The notes beneath the pieces were generated by a model. The model was not told the DNA's origin. It saw nothing but the letters and a program-made list of their open reading frames with translations, and made no database searches. This document shows positions 1 through 9,869 of a stretch of DNA of 64,000 nucleotides, piece by piece (position 1 is the first letter of the stretch; every line of letters starts with the position of its first letter). Position numbers and translations under genes: made by a program. This DNA is from Pseudosulfitobacter koreensis. Lineage in GTDB: Bacteria > Pseudomonadota > Alphaproteobacteria > Rhodobacterales > Rhodobacteraceae. The stretch spans positions 1 to 64,000 of the forward strand of contig NZ_JANKJG010000001.1 in NCBI RefSeq assembly GCF_024733015.1. The letters run 5' to 3'.

Positions 1-703
<703 letters not shown>

Positions 704-850
704 GAGAGGTGCCCTTTTTGGTTGTGGAATCCTTGCAGACCCAAATGCGTTCCGCGCGGCATGTATTGCCATTGCGCAGGAAAATCAAGCGGTCTTCATC
801 GTTTTGCCCCCCTGCCCGGCCGCTGCGGCATCGGCCTATTGGCGCAAACC

Positions 851-873
851 CCCGCGCGCAATTCACGCGCGGG
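851..873 (-). terminator. Hairpin between tuf and the lipoprotein gene
   Basis: An 8-bp perfect inverted repeat (CCCGCGCG / CGCGCGGG) with a 7-nt loop lies 7 bp past the stop of the minus-strand lipoprotein gene. No U-tract follows the stem on the minus strand, so it is at best a weak or Rho-assisted terminator, or an mRNA 3'-end stabiliser. Confidence 0.35.
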
Positions 874-880
874 AAAATCT

Positions 881-1519
881 TTACTCGGCGGCCACTTCCG
901 CGTCCGCAGACAGGGCCGGCGCGTCGGCCATCGCCGTTTCCGATGTCTCTGCCGCCACCACGCCCGGACGTCCGGAGCCGGTGGTGACGAACCAGCCTTC
1001 CTCGTCCATCTGTTTGACCAGATAGCGCTCGATCGCCTTGGCCACGTTTTCAGACAGCTGTTGCAGCTGCTCTTCGGCAGAAAGCGTATAGCCCGATCCG
1101 ACGACGGTGCCGGTGCCGAAGGTTTCCAACACGGTGATCGTGTGCGGCTTGTCGGTCAGTTTCTTACCCGCCGCGTCATCCCAGACCGTCAGGTTGATGA
1201 TCAGGATCGACTTTGGCGACAACACCAGCGGCACGCCGGGGGCTGCCAGCACATAGCCCTCGACCGAGACGCCGAAGTGATAATTGCTGTCGCCGTCATA
1301 GCGGTCGAACCGCTGGGCGATGGCGCTCTGGACGGCCGAGGTCAGCTGCTCTTCGGTGGCATCGCGGCTCAGCGGGCCCTTTTGCGCCTTGGGCGCGACG
1401 ACGACGTTGTGCATCAGGTTGAAATTGCCCAAAGGCACCGGTTTGTCGTTCAGGTCTCTGGCACCGCCACAGGCCGTCACCAGACCCATCACGCACATCA
1501 TCATCACAAGCCGCAGCAT
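881..1519 (-). CDS. Putative outer-membrane lipoprotein of unknown function
   Basis: I do not recognise a named family. The 212-residue product begins MLRLVMMMCVMGLVTACGG, a short signal peptide with the lipobox VTAC, so Cys17 should be lipidated and the protein anchored in the periplasm or outer membrane. The start was chosen for this signal; the frame stays open further upstream but that part has no signal. The body has soluble beta/alpha character, including a stretch on strong hydrophobic strands near residue 105, and an Ala/Glu-rich tail. It lies alone between tuf and the divergent P450 gene. Confidence 0.75.
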   Translation of the reverse strand: MLRLVMMMCVMGLVTACGGARDLNDKPVPLGNFNLMHNVVVAPKAQKGPLSRDATEEQLTSAVQSAIAQRFDRYDGDSNYHFGVSVEGYVLAAPGVPLVLSPKSILIINLTVWDDAAGKKLTDKPHTITVLETFGTGTVVGSGYTLSAEEQLQQLSENVAKAIERYLVKQMDEEGWFVTTGSGRPGVVAAETSETAMADAPALSADAEVAAE

Positions 1520-1642
1520 TGCAGTCCTCCCGAAAGGATTGTTCGGGCAAAGGCCTAGCGGATGATCGACACAGGTGCAATTGGTCGCAGCGCGATTGCA
1601 CGCGGGGTCAATGCACTTATATCCTAACCAAACAAGGAGAGC

Positions 1643-3022
1643 ATGATGCCCGACACGGTTCTGCCGCAAGCCGCCCTGAGCCCCCTGCCCGTCCGCGTGC
1701 CATTGGTCAACGAGCCCTGGGGCCTGCTGCGCAGCCTGCAGGAGGCGCGGCGCAACGTGCTGTCGATCCTGCCCGAGATTGCCACGACGCAGCCGATGGT
1801 GTCGGGCAAGACCGGCAAGCGCTGGCATATGGTCATGGACCCACAGGCGATACGCGAGATGCTGCTCGACCGGGTAGATGATTATCCCAAGTCGCTGGTG
1901 ACCAAGAACCTGCTGAAGCCCGCCATCGGAGAATCGCTGTTCATCGCAGAGGGCGCGCACTGGCGCTGGCAACGGCGCACGGCGGCACCGGTGTTTTCGC
2001 ACCGCAACGTATCGGCCCTGGCCCCGATCATGTCAGAGGCCGCCGACCGCGCCTGCGACCGGATCGCAGATGCGGGTCCGCGTGCGGTCAACCTGCTGGA
2101 CGAAATGGTGACCACGACCTTCGACGTGATCGCCGATGTGACCTTCTCGGGCGGCGATACGTTCGACCGCGACGGGGTGCACAACGCCATCGACAGCTAT
2201 ATCTCCGAGGCGGGCAAGATCTCGCTCTTCGATATTCTGGGCTTTCCCGACTGGGTGCCGCGCCCCGGTCGGGTGATGTCGGGCAAGGCGCTGAAAGAGA
2301 TGAAATCGGTCGCCGACAAGGCCATCGAGGCGCGCGCCGCCCGTGGCACCAGCCCGGTGCCCGACCTGCTGGATCTGCTGTTGGCGGGTGAGGACCCCAA
2401 GTCCGGGCGCACGATGTCCACCGCCGAGCTGCGCGACAACCTGCTGACCTTCATCGTCGCGGGCCACGAGACGACCGCGCTGACGCTGGCGTGGTCGATG
2501 TACCTGGTGGCCTTCGATCAGGACGTGCAGGACCGCGCCCGCGCCGAGGCGCAATCGGTGCTTCAGGGGCGCGCGGCGGGTGCGGATGACGTGGTCAACC
2601 TGCCTTTCATCCGGCAGATCGTCGACGAGGCGCTGCGCCTCTATCCGCCTGCCGGGATCGTGTCGCGCACCGCGCTGAAAAAAGACACTCTGGGCGGGCG
2701 CGACATCCTGCCGGGGGATACGGTGATGATCCCGATCTACGCGCTGGGACGGTCGAAACTCTTGTGGGAAGACGCCGATGCGTTTCGCCCGGAGCGGTTT
2801 GCAGACCGCAAGTCCATCGACCGCTACGCCTATCTGCCCTTCGGCGACGGCCCGCGCATCTGCATCGGCGCGTCCTTCGCGCTGCAAGAGGCGGTGATCA
2901 TTCTTGCGACCATATTGTCGCGGTTCCGGTTCAAACCTGTAGAGGGGCGTGATCCCAAGCCGGTGATGATCCTGACGCTCCGGCCCGAGGGCGGCGTCTG
3001 GCTGACCGCGGAACCTGCGTAG
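1643..3022 (+). CDS. Cytochrome P450 monooxygenase
   Basis: Soluble bacterial-type P450 of 459 residues that would hydroxylate a small lipophilic substrate using electrons from a ferredoxin partner not encoded nearby. All family signatures are present: the I-helix oxygen-activation motif AGHETT (residues 273-278), the K-helix ExxR (329-332) and the haem-binding loop FGDGPRICIG with the axial Cys407. The start is a double ATG; the second (1646) sits better behind the ribosome site AAGGAGA at 1634-1640. It is a single-gene unit, convergent with the M48 peptidase. Substrate cannot be predicted. Confidence 0.93.
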   Translation: MMPDTVLPQAALSPLPVRVPLVNEPWGLLRSLQEARRNVLSILPEIATTQPMVSGKTGKRWHMVMDPQAIREMLLDRVDDYPKSLVTKNLLKPAIGESLFIAEGAHWRWQRRTAAPVFSHRNVSALAPIMSEAADRACDRIADAGPRAVNLLDEMVTTTFDVIADVTFSGGDTFDRDGVHNAIDSYISEAGKISLFDILGFPDWVPRPGRVMSGKALKEMKSVADKAIEARAARGTSPVPDLLDLLLAGEDPKSGRTMSTAELRDNLLTFIVAGHETTALTLAWSMYLVAFDQDVQDRARAEAQSVLQGRAAGADDVVNLPFIRQIVDEALRLYPPAGIVSRTALKKDTLGGRDILPGDTVMIPIYALGRSKLLWEDADAFRPERFADRKSIDRYAYLPFGDGPRICIGASFALQEAVIILATILSRFRFKPVEGRDPKPVMILTLRPEGGVWLTAEPA

Positions 3023-3023
3023 G

Positions 3024-3083
3024 GTGGGGGCGCTGCCCCCGACGCTTCGCGTCTCCCCCGGAGTTTAGTTGGCAAGATGAAGC
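3024..3083 (+). repeat. REP-like double-hairpin intergenic repeat, copy 1
   Basis: Just after the P450 stop come two back-to-back hairpins, GGGGGC-gct-GCCCCC and GACGC-ttc-GCGTC, then CCCCCGGAGTTT and a tail GGCAAGATGAAGC (3071-3083). The tail matches, at 20 of 24 positions, a minus-strand segment at 28618-28641. From memory, elements of this shape are common between genes in Rhodobacteraceae. It separates two convergent genes and may act as a terminator or mRNA stabiliser. Confidence 0.6.
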
Positions 3084-3087
3084 AGCC

Positions 3088-4215
3088 TCAGTCACAGATC
3101 GCTTTCAGCGCCTTGAATTCGACATCGTTCAGCAGCGGCTCCGTCGCTCCTTGTGTCGCGGCAAAGTCGCGGGCGGCGTCGGCGCGCGCGGCGGTTTCGG
3201 GATGGCTGGACATATAGGTCGGCAGGTCCGGCATGATGCTTTCTATATCGGACAGACTGTCGAAGAAATCTGCAAAGCCGCGGGTCGTGACCCCGGCGTT
3301 ATCCAGCATGGTCAGCGCGTAAAGATCGGCCTCGGCCTCGGCCTCGCGGGTGTAGCTTGAGTTGAGCATCCATTCCGCCATCGCAACCGCAACCGTGCCG
3401 CCCGCGAAATCGCCCAGCACCAGACCCAGAAGCCCCGCCGAGCCTGCCGCGCGCAGCGCGCCGCGCGTGCTGTCGCGGTTCTCGACATGGGCAATCTCGT
3501 GGGCCAGCACAGCCCCCACCGCTTCGGGCGTCACGGCGGCCTCGATCAAGCCGCGCACCAGCACGATCTGACCACCGGGCGCGGCAAAGGCGTTGACCAT
3601 TTCGTGGTTCATCACCGAGATATTCAGATCATATGCGACGCCCGTGGTCCCCGTCAGCCTGTCGGTCAGCTTCTCCAGCGCCGCGTCGCCTGCAGGGCTG
3701 GAACAGATCAGCGTACCCGCCTCGTCCCCGCCCATGAAACGCTCCATCTGGCGGACCATGGACTTGCCCCAGGCGACTTCTCTTTCGATCGGGATGATCA
3801 GCGCCATCGTGCCAGCCATCGCGGGCAGGATGACAAAGATCATCACCGCCAGCGCCCCGACCGCCAGCCCCAGCCGCGTGAGCACCTTTTGCGCCGTACC
3901 CTTTGCCACGTCACGGCGGCGCAGATCGGGGCAAAGCCGCGTGATGTCGCGGATCATCTGCGCATCGAACACCGTCAGCCGCGCGGTCTCGATAAGCCCG
4001 CTGTCGTAGGAATGATCGGCCCGCAGGGTCAGCACCAGCTGATCCGAACGGGCCTGATCCGCAAGCGCGCGCAGGGCATCCATTGGCCAATGCTGAACGC
4101 CCTGCGGCAGATCGGGGTGGCGCAATGTCAGAACCTGCGCAGCGGGGTCCAGCGCCAGGTCCACGTCCAGACGCAGACCCGTTTCGCCGTCGAAATACCG
4201 CGCAGTCTGCTCCAC
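3088..4215 (-). CDS. M48 family metallopeptidase, membrane-associated
   Basis: Zinc peptidase of 375 residues. The N-terminal 120 residues form a soluble domain, followed by a membrane segment (LAVGALAVMIFVILPAMAGT region) and the peptidase domain with the zinc motif HEIAH at residues 239-243 and a downstream third-ligand region (REAEAEAD). The start is GTG (4213-4215), directly abutting the TGA of the DUF898 gene, so the two are almost certainly cotranscribed. M48 proteins of this layout are usually thought to handle membrane or periplasmic protein quality control; the substrate is unknown. Confidence 0.88.
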   Translation of the reverse strand: MEQTARYFDGETGLRLDVDLALDPAAQVLTLRHPDLPQGVQHWPMDALRALADQARSDQLVLTLRADHSYDSGLIETARLTVFDAQMIRDITRLCPDLRRRDVAKGTAQKVLTRLGLAVGALAVMIFVILPAMAGTMALIIPIEREVAWGKSMVRQMERFMGGDEAGTLICSSPAGDAALEKLTDRLTGTTGVAYDLNISVMNHEMVNAFAAPGGQIVLVRGLIEAAVTPEAVGAVLAHEIAHVENRDSTRGALRAAGSAGLLGLVLGDFAGGTVAVAMAEWMLNSSYTREAEAEADLYALTMLDNAGVTTRGFADFFDSLSDIESIMPDLPTYMSSHPETAARADAARDFAATQGATEPLLNDVEFKALKAICD

Positions 4216-5442
4216 TCAGATCGCTCCACCGATGTCGAGCGCGTCGGCGAAACCTTCCGCATCCGCTCCAGGATCGGCGGCACGCTGGCGGACCTGTTCG
4301 AGATGCGGCGCGTTGCCCACGACCACCGACGACACCACGTGACCGATGATGCGCTGGGTGATCATCACCAGCGACAGCCCGCCCAGCGCAAGGATCAGCG
4401 CCACGTAGAGCACGGCAACCAGGATGCCGCCGAGAATGCCGCCGCTCGGGTCAAAGTCCCCCGGACCGGCATCGCCGAACACCGAGGCCACCGATCCGAA
4501 ACTCAGCCCTAGCGAGGCCATCAAAACCAGCCCCATCACCAGCACGCCGACAATCGTAGCACCGATGATCGCCGCAATTCCCGTCAGCACGATCCAGACC
4601 ACCCGCCCCGTGCGCGCACCGGAATCGAAGGTCACCGCACCATCAAGCACCTTGGCGCGCGTCATCACGTTGAACGCGTAGATGCGGTAATAAACACCGC
4701 CCACGATCAACCAGATATATCCGACGAACGCCGATCCGATCACCAGAAAGGGGGACTCGGCAGAGATGCCCAAGGCGGTGCCGATCCCGATCAGCAGCAC
4801 GGCAAAAAGCACATGTTTCAACCCCGGATAAAGCGATTGCCAGCGGCCGGACTGCTCGAACTTCGCATCGCCGTACCACATCCGGTCAGTCATGTACTTT
4901 TCCAGCCAGAAGGTCTGGCGCGGCAGCAGGATGCCCAGGGTGATCAGTGTCAAAAGCCCGTGGCCCAACGCGCGCCAGACATAGCCCCAGGCGCCGTTGT
5001 CCATGCCGAACCGCAGACCCCGCCAGCGGGTGCGCGCGGTCTTGTACCGGCGCGCGCGATAGGCGGCGAACAACAACAGCGGCAGCACCGCCAGCAATGT
5101 GATGTAGATCGCGCCGACCTGCGCCAGCGCTTCGATGTCGTTGCGCGGCTCGGTAAACAGGTTCAGACCGAAGTAGAACAGCGCCATCTGCACGATGCCC
5201 AGGTAGATCGCCAGAACCACGATCGCGAACAGAAAACCCAGCAACTTTTCCAGCCCGGTGCCGGTGTATTCAAAGCTGTCGCCATCGCCCGAGGTTGCCG
5301 ACCAGATGTATTTGCGAATGCGGGTCTTTGCCCAGAACCGATAGATGCCCAGAGTGATCAGGGTCAGAAATGCGGTCTTGAAATAAAGCGAGAACAAAGG
5401 TCCCGCCTTGCCGTGATATTCACCGCTGATTGTCGCGTTCAT
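4216..5442 (-). CDS. DUF898 (YjgN-like) integral membrane protein
   Basis: Polytopic inner-membrane protein of 408 residues with about eight hydrophobic segments. The N-terminus (FSLYFKTAFLTLITLGIYRF, then WAKTRIRKY) and a repeated similar unit near residue 170 (ALGHGLLTLITLGILLPRQ) are characteristic of the DUF898/YjgN family, which appears to be an internal duplication. Function is unknown. It is the first gene of a two-gene unit with the M48 peptidase; the stop and the next start touch without a gap, which suggests translational coupling. Confidence 0.88.
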   Translation of the reverse strand: MNATISGEYHGKAGPLFSLYFKTAFLTLITLGIYRFWAKTRIRKYIWSATSGDGDSFEYTGTGLEKLLGFLFAIVVLAIYLGIVQMALFYFGLNLFTEPRNDIEALAQVGAIYITLLAVLPLLLFAAYRARRYKTARTRWRGLRFGMDNGAWGYVWRALGHGLLTLITLGILLPRQTFWLEKYMTDRMWYGDAKFEQSGRWQSLYPGLKHVLFAVLLIGIGTALGISAESPFLVIGSAFVGYIWLIVGGVYYRIYAFNVMTRAKVLDGAVTFDSGARTGRVVWIVLTGIAAIIGATIVGVLVMGLVLMASLGLSFGSVASVFGDAGPGDFDPSGGILGGILVAVLYVALILALGGLSLVMITQRIIGHVVSSVVVGNAPHLEQVRQRAADPGADAEGFADALDIGGAI

Positions 5443-5536
5443 GATGTGCCGTGTCCTTCGTCAAAAATAGCTTTTTACATGCGCATGTTGCCTGCGCATT
5501 TCTGTCGAGCCGGAAATGGGTCTCGTACGTGCAAGA

Positions 5537-7858
5537 CTAGCTTTGGTTGAATCGGTTGTCGCGGGGAAATCCACGTGGAGCCATGCGGCCCGAACCCGCG
5601 CGCTTGCCACGCCACTCGGCCAGGTCGGTCTGCGTGCGGGTGCGGCCCGCCGGGTCCAGCCATGTCAGCCCGTCGGCCAGGGTAAAGGTCGTGGCATCGG
5701 ACAGGCCACCGTCCTTGTATTTTTGCAGACGCACGCCCTTGCCCCGGCCCATTTCGGGCAGCTCAGTCAGATCGAACACCAGAACCTTGCGGTTTTCGCC
5801 CACCACGGCGACGGCATCGCCGGTCACGCGCTTGCACACCAGTGCCGAGACATCGCCGCGCACGTTTAACACCTGCTTGCCGCTGCGGGTCTGCGCGATC
5901 ACCTCGTTTTCGGGCACCACGAACCCGTCGCCTGCGGTCGAGGCGACCAGCAATCTGGCGTCGGGCTGGTGGATGAACAGATCGACGATCTGCGCCTCGT
6001 TCGGCAGATCGACCATCAGACGCAGCGGCTCGCCCATGCCACGCCCGCCGGGCAGATTGGCAGCCGAAAGCGTATAAAACCGCCCGTTCGACCCGAAGAC
6101 CAGCAGCCTGTCGGTGGTTTCGGCATGAAAGACAAAGCGCGGCGCGTCGCCGTCCTTGAACTTCAGCTCGCGCGTCAGGTCGATGTGGCCGGTCATCGCG
6201 CGGATCCAGCCCATCTGGCTGCACACCACGGTGATCGGTTCGCGGTCGATCATCGCCTCCAGCGGCACGTCTTCGACCTGTCCGGCTTCGGCAAATGTGG
6301 TGCGGCGTGCGCCCGCGTTGGGCGTGTCGCCAATCGACCAGTCCTTGCCGAACTGCTTCTTGGTCACCTTCAACTGCTCGGCGATCGCGTCCCATTGCAG
6401 GTGCGGGTTTTCCAGCAGATCTTCAAGGCCCGCGCGCTCTTCCATCAGGGCGGATTGTTCGCGCAACAATTCCAGCTCTTCCAGACGGCGCAGGCTGCGC
6501 AGACGCATGTTCAGGATCGCGTCGGCCTGAACGTCGGTCAGCGATTCCTCGGTCGCGGGCGGCGGCGAGCGGTAGTCGTTCTCGTCCGTGGCACGCACAT
6601 GATCGCGGCCCCAGTCTTCGCGCATCAGCGCGGCCTTGGGCGCGTCGTCATAGCGGATGATGTCGATCAGACGGTCCAGGTTGAGGAAGGCAATGATGAA
6701 GCCTTCCAGCACTTCCAGCCGATGGTCGATCTTTTCCATGCGGTGCAGGCTGCGCCGCTCCAGCACTTCGCGGCGGAAATCGAGGAAAGCGCGCAGCACC
6801 TCCTTCATCGAGCAGACCTTGGGCGTCACGCCGTCGATCAGCACGTTCATGTTCATCGAAAACCGCACTTCCAGATCGGTGTTGCGGTAGAGCATCCCCA
6901 TCAGCACATCGGGGTCGACGTTTTTCGAACGCGGTTCCAGCACCAGCCGGATGTCATCAGCGCTTTCGTCGCGCACGTCGCCCAGGATCGGAACCTTCTT
7001 GGTCTGGATCACCTCGGCCAGCTTTTCGATCAGCTTGGATTTCTGCACCTGATAGGGGATCTCGGTGACCACGATCTGCCATTGCCCGCGCCCCAGGTCC
7101 TCGACCTCGTAGCGGCAGCGCAGACGAAAGCCGCCTTTGCCCGTGCGATAATTCTCGGCGATGCTTTCAGGCGGCTCGACGATGATCCCGCCGGTGGGGA
7201 AATCGGGGCCCTTGACGAAATTCAACAGCGTGTCGTCGCGCGCATCCGGTGTCTTGATCAAATGCAGGCAGGCATCGCACAGCTCGGCAATGTTATGGGG
7301 TGGGATGTTGGTCGCCATGCCCACGGCGATGCCCGACGATCCGTTGGCCAGCAAGTTGGGAAACTGCGCGGGCAAAACGACCGGTTCGGTCAGCGTACCA
7401 TCATAGTTGTCGCGAAAATCGACGGCGTTTTCGTTCAGACCGTCCAGCAGCGCCTCGGCCACGGCGGTCATGCGCGCTTCGGTGTAGCGGCTGGCGGCGG
7501 GGTTGTCGCCGTCGATGTTGCCAAAGTTGCCCTGACCGTCAACCAGCGGGTAGCGCACGTTGAAATCCTGCGCCAGACGCGCCATCGCGTCATAGATCGC
7601 GGCGTCGCCGTGCGGGTGATAGTTGCCCATCACGTCGCCGGAAATCTTGGCGGATTTGCGAAAGCCCCCGGTAGACGACAGGCGCAATTCGCGCATCGCG
7701 AACAGGATACGGCGGTGCACCGGTTTCAGCCCGTCGCGCGCATCGGGCAAGGCACGGTGCATGATCGTGGACAGCGCATAGGTCAGATAGCGATCCCCCA
7801 GCGCGCGGCGCAGCGGTTCGGACAGGTCCAGATTGGAAGGTTCGGTGATATCTGACAT
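5537..7858 (-). CDS. parC: DNA topoisomerase IV subunit A
   Basis: Catalytic DNA-cleaving subunit of topoisomerase IV, which decatenates daughter chromosomes together with ParE. The 773-residue protein has the GyrA/ParC winged-helix and tower domains; the active-site tyrosine is Tyr125 in the [10 protein letters not shown] motif. The C-terminal part is a short degenerate beta-propeller, as in ParC rather than GyrA. I chose the ATG at 7858 ([12 protein letters not shown]) because the upstream in-frame extension has no family-like sequence. It stands alone, and the upstream region is shared with the divergent SH3 gene. Confidence 0.95.
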   Translation of the reverse strand: MSDITEPSNLDLSEPLRRALGDRYLTYALSTIMHRALPDARDGLKPVHRRILFAMRELRLSSTGGFRKSAKISGDVMGNYHPHGDAAIYDAMARLAQDFNVRYPLVDGQGNFGNIDGDNPAASRYTEARMTAVAEALLDGLNENAVDFRDNYDGTLTEPVVLPAQFPNLLANGSSGIAVGMATNIPPHNIAELCDACLHLIKTPDARDDTLLNFVKGPDFPTGGIIVEPPESIAENYRTGKGGFRLRCRYEVEDLGRGQWQIVVTEIPYQVQKSKLIEKLAEVIQTKKVPILGDVRDESADDIRLVLEPRSKNVDPDVLMGMLYRNTDLEVRFSMNMNVLIDGVTPKVCSMKEVLRAFLDFRREVLERRSLHRMEKIDHRLEVLEGFIIAFLNLDRLIDIIRYDDAPKAALMREDWGRDHVRATDENDYRSPPPATEESLTDVQADAILNMRLRSLRRLEELELLREQSALMEERAGLEDLLENPHLQWDAIAEQLKVTKKQFGKDWSIGDTPNAGARRTTFAEAGQVEDVPLEAMIDREPITVVCSQMGWIRAMTGHIDLTRELKFKDGDAPRFVFHAETTDRLLVFGSNGRFYTLSAANLPGGRGMGEPLRLMVDLPNEAQIVDLFIHQPDARLLVASTAGDGFVVPENEVIAQTRSGKQVLNVRGDVSALVCKRVTGDAVAVVGENRKVLVFDLTELPEMGRGKGVRLQKYKDGGLSDATTFTLADGLTWLDPAGRTRTQTDLAEWRGKRAGSGRMAPRGFPRDNRFNQS

Positions 7859-7920
7859 GGATGCTGTGTAGTCATCTGCCCCAAACGGGACAAGAGGGCA
7901 AAACACTGCAATCCGCGCAG

Positions 7921-7946
7921 GGAACCGTTTGCACGGGTGCGGCGTT
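7921..7946 (+). promoter_or_regulatory. Candidate EcfG-type promoter (GGAAC-N17-CGTT)
   Basis: GGAAC at 7921-7925 and CGTT at 7943-7946 are separated by 17 nt, the spacing reported for the alphaproteobacterial general-stress sigma factor EcfG. It points toward the SH3 gene, whose ATG is 137 nt further on. That long leader makes it less convincing than the two similar sites at 51392 and 62248. Confidence 0.35.
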
Positions 7947-8083
7947 GCATAACCAACACGGGGACTACAGGTGCAGACGCCTGAACCCGTTTCTCGCTGC
8001 GCTTTGTGCGCCTGCATGATAGGGTACAAACAGCCCGCGCATAAGCTGCCGCGCATGCAGGGTTTTTTCTGGGGGTTATTTGT

Positions 8084-8701
8084 ATGTTTCGTTTCATTAT
8101 TCTTACGTTTGTGTTTTTGGGCTGGGCCTTTTTCGAAATGAGCGGGGGGACCGACTTTGACGGCGAAGCCCTGCGGATGTCACGCATTGACGCTGATGAC
8201 ACCACACCGACCGCACCGACCGCGCCCAAGACACTGCTTGCCGATGTCGACACGCAGCGCAGCGCGGGCGAAGTCACACGCGTGTCCCTGAACCTGGCCA
8301 GCACCAGCGATGTCGCAGCACCCGCCAAGCCGTTGCCCACCGTGGTGCAACCTGCGGGTTTCGACGGCGCGACGCTCAGCAGCGCATCAATGAACGTCTC
8401 GGATGGCCCAGAGATCATCCTGCCCAGTCTGATCCCATCGGCCCAACCCGAAGCGGCAAGCCAGCCCGAGACCGAACAACTGGTCACGGTGGACAACGGG
8501 TTTTCCGACATGCGCTCGGTTTCGGCCAGCCGCGTGAACGTGCGCGGTGGCCCCGGCACGCAGTACGGCGTTGTCGACAATCTGACACGGGGCACACAGG
8601 TCGAAATCCTGCAGGACCCCGGCAACGGCTGGGTCAAGCTGCGCCCGATCGAGGGCGGCGCCGAGGGTTGGATGGCCGACTTTTTGCTGACCAGCGGCTG
8701 A
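8084..8701 (+). CDS. SH3b domain envelope protein
   Basis: Secreted or membrane-anchored protein of 205 residues. An N-terminal hydrophobic helix (FRFIILTFVFLGWAFFEM) is followed by about 115 low-complexity Ala/Thr/Pro-rich residues and a C-terminal bacterial SH3 domain starting at VSASRVNVRGGPG and ending in GWMADFLLTSG. SH3b domains of this type usually bind cell-wall or periplasmic ligands. The gene is monocistronic and divergent from parC, with a candidate stress-type promoter 137 nt upstream and a strong hairpin just past its stop. Confidence 0.85.
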   Translation: MFRFIILTFVFLGWAFFEMSGGTDFDGEALRMSRIDADDTTPTAPTAPKTLLADVDTQRSAGEVTRVSLNLASTSDVAAPAKPLPTVVQPAGFDGATLSSASMNVSDGPEIILPSLIPSAQPEAASQPETEQLVTVDNGFSDMRSVSASRVNVRGGPGTQYGVVDNLTRGTQVEILQDPGNGWVKLRPIEGGAEGWMADFLLTSG

Positions 8702-8729
8702 TTGCCAACAGCGCGCACCCGTGACACAC

Positions 8730-8753
8730 CTGCCCGCATGATCTTGCGGGCAG
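8730..8753 (+). terminator. Hairpin between the SH3 gene and the SDR start codon
   Basis: A perfect 9-bp stem (CTGCCCGCA / TGCGGGCAG) with a 6-nt loop ends only 7 nt before the ATG of the SDR gene. There is no U-tract. It could end the SH3 transcript or, because it occupies the usual ribosome-site position, dampen SDR translation. Confidence 0.45.
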
Positions 8754-8760
8754 ATATGTC

Positions 8761-9588
8761 ATGAAATCCATTCTCATCACCGGATGCTCTTCGGGCATCG
8801 GATATGCGGCGGCGCATGGCCTGCGGGCACGCGGCTGGCGGGTCTTTGCATCCTGCCGACAGGCCGAGGATTGCGCCCGCCTGCACGCTGAAGGGTTCGA
8901 CAGCCCGCGCATCGACTATACCGACGAGGCCAGCATCACCGCGGGCCTTGCCGAAGTGCTGGCGGCCACGGGCGGCACGCTGGACGCGCTCTTCAACAAC
9001 GGCGCGCATGCAACGCCCGGCGCGGTCGAGGATCTGCCAACCGACGGGCTGCGCGCCCTGTTCGAAGCGAATTTCTTTGGCTGGCACACGCTGACCCGCG
9101 CCGTGATCCCGGTGATGCGCGCCCAAGGGCACGGGCGGATCGTGCAATGCTCGTCGATCCTGGGGTTCATCACGATGCCGTGGCGCGGTGCCTATAATGC
9201 ATCAAAACACGCGCTCGAAGGGCTGACGAGCACCCTGCGTGTCGAGATGCGCGACACCGATATTCACATCTGCCTGATCGAACCCGGCCCCGTCACCAGC
9301 CTGTTTCGCACCAATGCAGTCACACATTTCGAACGCTGGATCGAATGGCGCGCCTCGGCGCGTGCCGACCAGTACCAGACCAAGCTGCTGAAACGGCTCT
9401 ATGCCGAGAATACAGGGCCCGATACCTTCGAACTGCCCCCCGAAGCGGTTGTGAAAAAGTTGATCCACGCCATCGAAAGCCCCCGCCCGAAGCCGCGTTA
9501 TTACGTCACGGTCCCAACGCATGTCATGGGATTCCTGCAGCGGATTTTGCCGACGCGGGCGCTCGACTGGATACTATCACGGGCCTAA
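8761..9588 (+). CDS. Short-chain dehydrogenase/reductase (SDR)
   Basis: NAD(P)-dependent oxidoreductase of 275 residues, classical SDR fold. The nucleotide-binding motif TGCSSGIG is at residues 7-14 and the catalytic Tyr-Lys pair is in YNASKH, preceded by the catalytic serine in CSSILG. The C-terminal extension resembles SDRs acting on lipids or steroids, but the substrate is unknown. No clear ribosome site precedes the ATG; the spacer is filled by the hairpin at 8730-8753. Confidence 0.9.
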   Translation: MKSILITGCSSGIGYAAAHGLRARGWRVFASCRQAEDCARLHAEGFDSPRIDYTDEASITAGLAEVLAATGGTLDALFNNGAHATPGAVEDLPTDGLRALFEANFFGWHTLTRAVIPVMRAQGHGRIVQCSSILGFITMPWRGAYNASKHALEGLTSTLRVEMRDTDIHICLIEPGPVTSLFRTNAVTHFERWIEWRASARADQYQTKLLKRLYAENTGPDTFELPPEAVVKKLIHAIESPRPKPRYYVTVPTHVMGFLQRILPTRALDWILSRA

Positions 9589-9661
9589 GTGGCGCAAACG
9601 GGTTCGCATTCGTCGCGCAGACCACTACATCAGTCTACAAACACAGAATAAGGAACTGGTC

Positions 9662-9868
9662 ATGACCTCTGATCCAATGTTCATCCTGATCCTGCTGGCC
9701 TGTGCGGCCGTCGTTCTGGTGCTGGTCACCGGGCTGGGCGGCTTTGCCAAGGGCGACGGCTGGGCCTCGAAGAACTCGAACAAGCTGATGCGCATGCGGA
9801 TCATGGCACAATTTGCCGCCGTGGTGTTGATCGTGATTGCCATTCTGTGGCGCCAGTCAGGAGGTTGA
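9662..9868 (+). CDS. Small two-helix (HIG1-like) inner-membrane protein
   Basis: A 68-residue protein with two transmembrane helices (residues about 6-24 and 44-63) joined by a short loop rich in Lys, Asn and Arg (KNSNKLMRMR). This matches the twin-transmembrane HIG1-type small proteins of alphaproteobacteria, relatives of mitochondrial respiratory-supercomplex factors; the role here is inferred only from that resemblance. It begins with ATG after AAGGA and ends one base before the adenosyltransferase start, so the two are cotranscribed. Confidence 0.82.
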   Translation: MTSDPMFILILLACAAVVLVLVTGLGGFAKGDGWASKNSNKLMRMRIMAQFAAVVLIVIAILWRQSGG

Positions 9869-9869
9869 A

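Noticed and set aside
5969-7855. 628-residue plus-strand frame opposite parC
   Set aside because: Shadow of parC, with composition typical of antisense frames and no recognisable motif.
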